From: Dehalococcoidia bacterium | Lineage (GTDB): Bacteria > Chloroflexota > Dehalococcoidia > Lucifugimonadales > UBA3495 | DNA: 7,729 bases | Direction: 5' to 3' | Assembly (NCBI GenBank): GCA_022823105.1 | Contig: JAJDXU010000320.1 | Location: forward strand, 1 to 7,729 | Shown here: positions 5,658-7,729 of the stretch, one piece after another | Layout: the number at the start of each line of letters is the position of its first letter | How positions within the stretch are numbered: position 1 is the stretch's first letter | Position numbers and translations under genes: made by a program | Notes under the pieces: model-generated | What the model saw: the letters and a program-made list of their open reading frames with translations, nothing else | Told to the model about the DNA's origin: nothing | The model's database searches: none

Positions 5658-6403
5658 TAAAATGCCTCGTTGATCAGTACCAGTTCGGCGTACGATGCGT
5701 AACGGCAACCGATCGCCGCTCCTGCCTCCCTCGCGTGGGCCGTCAGGAATTCAAAAGGACTGTTCCCGACGTCGCCCAGGTTCTCCAGGTAAACTTTGTG
5801 CTCGCGCAACGAATCCAACCCGGTCTCCCAGTGCTCCGACACATCCACCACATGCGTTGGCACCGTCGAACCGAACACCGCCACGAACCGCACCTCATTC
5901 CATGGCTCAAGTCCCTCGTCCAGCAGTTCGGGGAATATCCAGCGGTTTCCGGCGTCGCGTGAGGCGTCAAACACCGCCAGGCCCACCCAGCGGTGATCCG
6001 CCATATTCAAATGGCCGCTGAAAAACTGCTGATGGTGATTGATGGTCAGCACCACGTCGGGCCGGTGGCGCCGGATCGCCCTGCTGAGGTCCCGGCGCAG
6101 TGCCGCGCTGTATTGGATCACGCCGTCCGGATAGCCCAGAAACTCCACGGTATCGACGCCCACCACCTTGGCGCTGTTTTTCTCCTCCTGCATGCGCAAC
6201 GGCCCCACGACCGACGGGTCCATCGAGTCGATGCCGGCTTCTCCCCTGCTCACCATCAGGTACACCACGCGTTTCCCCTGGCTGGTCCACTTGGCCACGG
6301 CGGCGGCGCCTCCGTACTCCAGATCGTCCGGATGCGCCACTATGGCCAGCGCAGTCTGCCAGTTCTCCGGAACCGGGGTGGATGGTGGTGGACGTTGCTG
6401 CAT
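5657..6403 (-). CDS. PIG-L/LmbE-type zinc-dependent deacetylase
   Basis: The 248-residue protein has the hallmark AHPDDLE at 23-29, where H24 and D27 are expected zinc ligands and D26 the likely base, and a later NMADHR segment with H137 as the probable third ligand. EFLGYPDG (87-94) and RRHRPDVVLT (111-120) are also typical. Members remove N-acetyl groups from amino sugars (for example in mycothiol or bacillithiol synthesis, or GPI precursors), but many bacterial relatives have unknown substrates and no thiol-pathway neighbour is present. The ATG at 6403 has AGGAG 5 bases upstream. The gene is 72 bases downstream of the hot-dog gene and 11 bases upstream of tenA. No signal peptide is seen; the N-terminal 13 residues are Pro/Gln-rich. 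Association with TenA raises the idea of deacylating a pyrimidine or amine salvage intermediate, which is speculation. Confidence 0.92.
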   Translation of the reverse strand: MQQRPPPSTPVPENWQTALAIVAHPDDLEYGGAAAVAKWTSQGKRVVYLMVSRGEAGIDSMDPSVVGPLRMQEEKNSAKVVGVDTVEFLGYPDGVIQYSAALRRDLSRAIRRHRPDVVLTINHHQQFFSGHLNMADHRWVGLAVFDASRDAGNRWIFPELLDEGLEPWNEVRFVAVFGSTVPTHVVDVSEHWETGLDSLREHKVYLENLGDVGNSPFEFLTAHAREAGAAIGCRYASYAELVLINEAF

Positions 6404-6475
6404 GCTTGCTCCTTTGGGATGCCTACTCCAACGGGATTCGTCAGTTGGGAAAATTCTATCGAGATGGTTCGGGAT

Positions 6476-7312
6476 CTAGAGCAGCCTGGGGCTGGGAATT
6501 TTCAGCGAAGCCGCTCCAACCACCGCCCGTTCGTTGCGTTGATTCCGCGCGGCCAGAACCAAACCTACCGATGAGGTTCCAGCGTGGTCCTCGTCCCGCT
6601 CGACTACCACTGCGTCCGCGGTTACCGCATCGCCGGGCACAATCGGGGCGCGGTACGCCAGGGTGAGTCTCCCACCCCACCGGAAATCGTCGCCGAAAAT
6701 CCGACCAATCTGCCCCTCCAGCCAGCCAGCCAGCAGTTGCCCGCTCCCGTTGCTTTCGATCTGCGCCTCCCGGCCAGCCGATCTATCCTGCAAATGCGGG
6801 AATATTCCCAAACAACCACGCGACGGCACAATCCACGTGCCCAATTGAGTCGAATCGCCTACGCGTTCGCTGAAATCGCTTTGGGCGCATGCAGGCCGCT
6901 GCACGCCGAGGTCCGTTTCCGCTCTGTTGTCTTGCTCGCCCAGATGCACGGCCACGAACGCCGCCTCGGACCTGAGAATCTCGGTGCCAATCTCGTCCAC
7001 GGCAAAAGCGGAGACTCTCAGCCAGGGGCTCCCCCCGACTTCCGTCACATCCTTCAACCATCCCCCGACCTGGATGCGCCGGCCGGATATTGGAGGACGC
7101 AAAAAGTCGAACCGACGCCAGACTACCTGCAATGGCACGTCACGGAACCTGGCCATCGCCATCGATCCGCAGTCGTCGGCCATGAGATTCGGGTAACCGG
7201 AACACTTTCCCGCCAAGTTCCGATACTGGAGAACCACGGAATCGTCAATCAGGTATTCCAGATTACCCAACTGCTCGCCGGCTGCTACCCTGCGAAACTC
7301 TGCCCTAACCAT
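6476..7312 (-). CDS. Double hot-dog (MaoC-like) protein, probably without canonical hydratase activity
   Basis: The 278-residue protein looks like two hot-dog domains. The first (about 15-125) includes the SGYPNLMADD segment at 38-47 and a strand-rich half (PLQVVWRRFDFLRPPISG, then WLRVSAFAVDE). The second (about 190-272) contains GQLLAGWLEGQIGRIFG and YRAPIVPGDAVTADAVV, a phrase typical of MaoC/FAS1-type dehydratase C-termini. R-specific enoyl hydratases have SGDxNPxH; here the Asp and His positions read Tyr40 and Ala45, so standard hydration of enoyl-CoA is doubtful. A thioesterase-like, ligand-binding or divergent dehydratase role is possible. The ATG overlaps the end of the TPR gene by 8 bases and has no clear ribosome site, suggesting coupling to that gene. 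Family recognition is by eye and the function is unknown. Confidence 0.75.
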   Translation of the reverse strand: MVRAEFRRVAAGEQLGNLEYLIDDSVVLQYRNLAGKCSGYPNLMADDCGSMAMARFRDVPLQVVWRRFDFLRPPISGRRIQVGGWLKDVTEVGGSPWLRVSAFAVDEIGTEILRSEAAFVAVHLGEQDNRAETDLGVQRPACAQSDFSERVGDSTQLGTWIVPSRGCLGIFPHLQDRSAGREAQIESNGSGQLLAGWLEGQIGRIFGDDFRWGGRLTLAYRAPIVPGDAVTADAVVVERDEDHAGTSSVGLVLAARNQRNERAVVGAASLKIPSPRLL

Positions 7313-7729
7313 CGCCCGGCTTCGCCATCAGGCGCGTGTACTCCAACAGGTCTGCCGCCGCTTGCTCCTCCCGTCCCAATTGGCGAAGCGCCATGCCCCT
7401 GCCTCGAAACGCCTCCGCCAGTTGCGGGTTCAATTCCACCGCCCTGTTGAATGCCTCGACGCCACCCTCCAAGTCCCCGGTAGCGCAACGGGAGTTGCCC
7501 ACCGACAACCAAACTCCCGCCAAATTTTGGTCGCGCTCGACGGCTTGCCCGTATTGCTCCAGGGCCTTTTGGTGATCGCCCAGGTCGGCGTGCGCGACTC
7601 CCCGGTTGTGGTACAGCGTTGCCGTATCCATGCCGCACGACTGAGCCATGTCAAAATCCGCGAGCGCCGCGCGCGGATCTCCCAGGTTGCGGCGCGCGAT
7701 CCCCCGGTTGTAGAGCGCGTTGGCGAACG
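7305..7729 (-). CDS. Tetratricopeptide repeat protein (5' partial, runs off right edge)
   Basis: The frame stays open to the window edge and encodes about 140 residues, of which nearly all are TPRs of 34 residues. Four units can be read: one beginning ALYNRGIARRNLGD (encoded between about 7620 and 7718, upstream of the first in-frame Met), then TLYHNRGVAHADLGD, GVWLSVGNSRCATGD and EAFRGRGMALRQLG. Each has the usual W/L-G-Y-A-P-type spacing with the NRG, LGD and AL(E)xY/F positions conserved. TPRs bind proteins, so this is likely a scaffold or adaptor; partner and full length are unknown. An internal Met at 7649 is not the start because a complete repeat precedes it. The stop overlaps the hot-dog gene start by 8 bases. 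Confidence 0.9.
   Translation of the reverse strand, partial: FANALYNRGIARRNLGDPRAALADFDMAQSCGMDTATLYHNRGVAHADLGDHQKALEQYGQAVERDQNLAGVWLSVGNSRCATGDLEGGVEAFNRAVELNPQLAEAFRGRGMALRQLGREEQAAADLLEYTRLMAKPGDG

Noticed and set aside
6453..6458. TAGAAT as a - strand -10 element for the deacetylase gene
   Set aside because: It matches TATAAT at 5 of 6 bases and sits about 50 bases upstream, but no acceptable -35 lies at the right distance; a single hexamer is too weak.
6584..7450. 288-codon + strand frame opposite the hot-dog and TPR genes
   Set aside because: It has a Pro/Arg/His-rich translation with no domain, while the - strand frames show recognisable folds and repeats.

Overview
The window is GC-rich, gene-dense bacterial DNA with strong AGGAG-type ribosome binding sites and short intergenic gaps. 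No rRNA, tRNA or phylogenetic marker gene is present, so the organism cannot be fixed. The gene mix (2-oxoacid:ferredoxin oxidoreductase, FMN hydroxy-acid oxidase, PIG-L deacetylase, TenA, double hot-dog protein, plus short GTAGGGGCGG palindromes) would fit an uncultured Chloroflexota-like lineage, but this is only an impression.

Left part, + strand: the end of an operon encoding the alpha (5' end cut by the window) and beta subunits of a thiamine-diphosphate (TPP), [4Fe-4S] 2-oxoacid:ferredoxin oxidoreductase. A standard annotation would be pyruvate:ferredoxin oxidoreductase. However, the alpha subunit has YPIRP instead of YPITP, and an Arg/Asp/Phe set spaced exactly as I remember Arg31, Arg109, Asp112 and Phe117 of Moorella thermoacetica oxalate oxidoreductase. 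I therefore favour an oxalate oxidoreductase (oxalate to 2 CO2 plus reduced ferredoxin, CoA-independent). The gamma/delta (ferredoxin-type) subunit is expected just upstream, outside the window. Two inverted repeats follow the beta gene.

Middle, + strand: an AT-rich promoter region, an unrecognised 171-residue protein with a possible winged-helix C-terminus, and, 27 bases later, a soluble FMN-dependent alpha-hydroxy-acid oxidase of the glycolate/lactate oxidase family. A textbook intrinsic terminator ends this unit. Because glycolate oxidases can make glyoxylate and then oxalate, the two + strand units could form a glycolate-glyoxylate-oxalate-CO2 route; this is a hypothesis.

Right part, - strand, converging on the terminator: a TPR protein (5' end beyond the right edge), a double hot-dog MaoC-like protein with a degenerate hydratase motif, a PIG-L/LmbE-type deacetylase, a TenA thiaminase II with a complete Cys-type active site, and an alpha/beta hydrolase. 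The first two genes overlap and the others lie 11 to 76 bases apart, so they may be one operon. A four-unit tandem repeat separates tenA from the hydrolase gene and includes the tenA stop codon. TenA salvages the thiamine pyrimidine, and TPP is the cofactor of the oxidoreductase on the other strand; this is the only visible biochemical link between the two halves.
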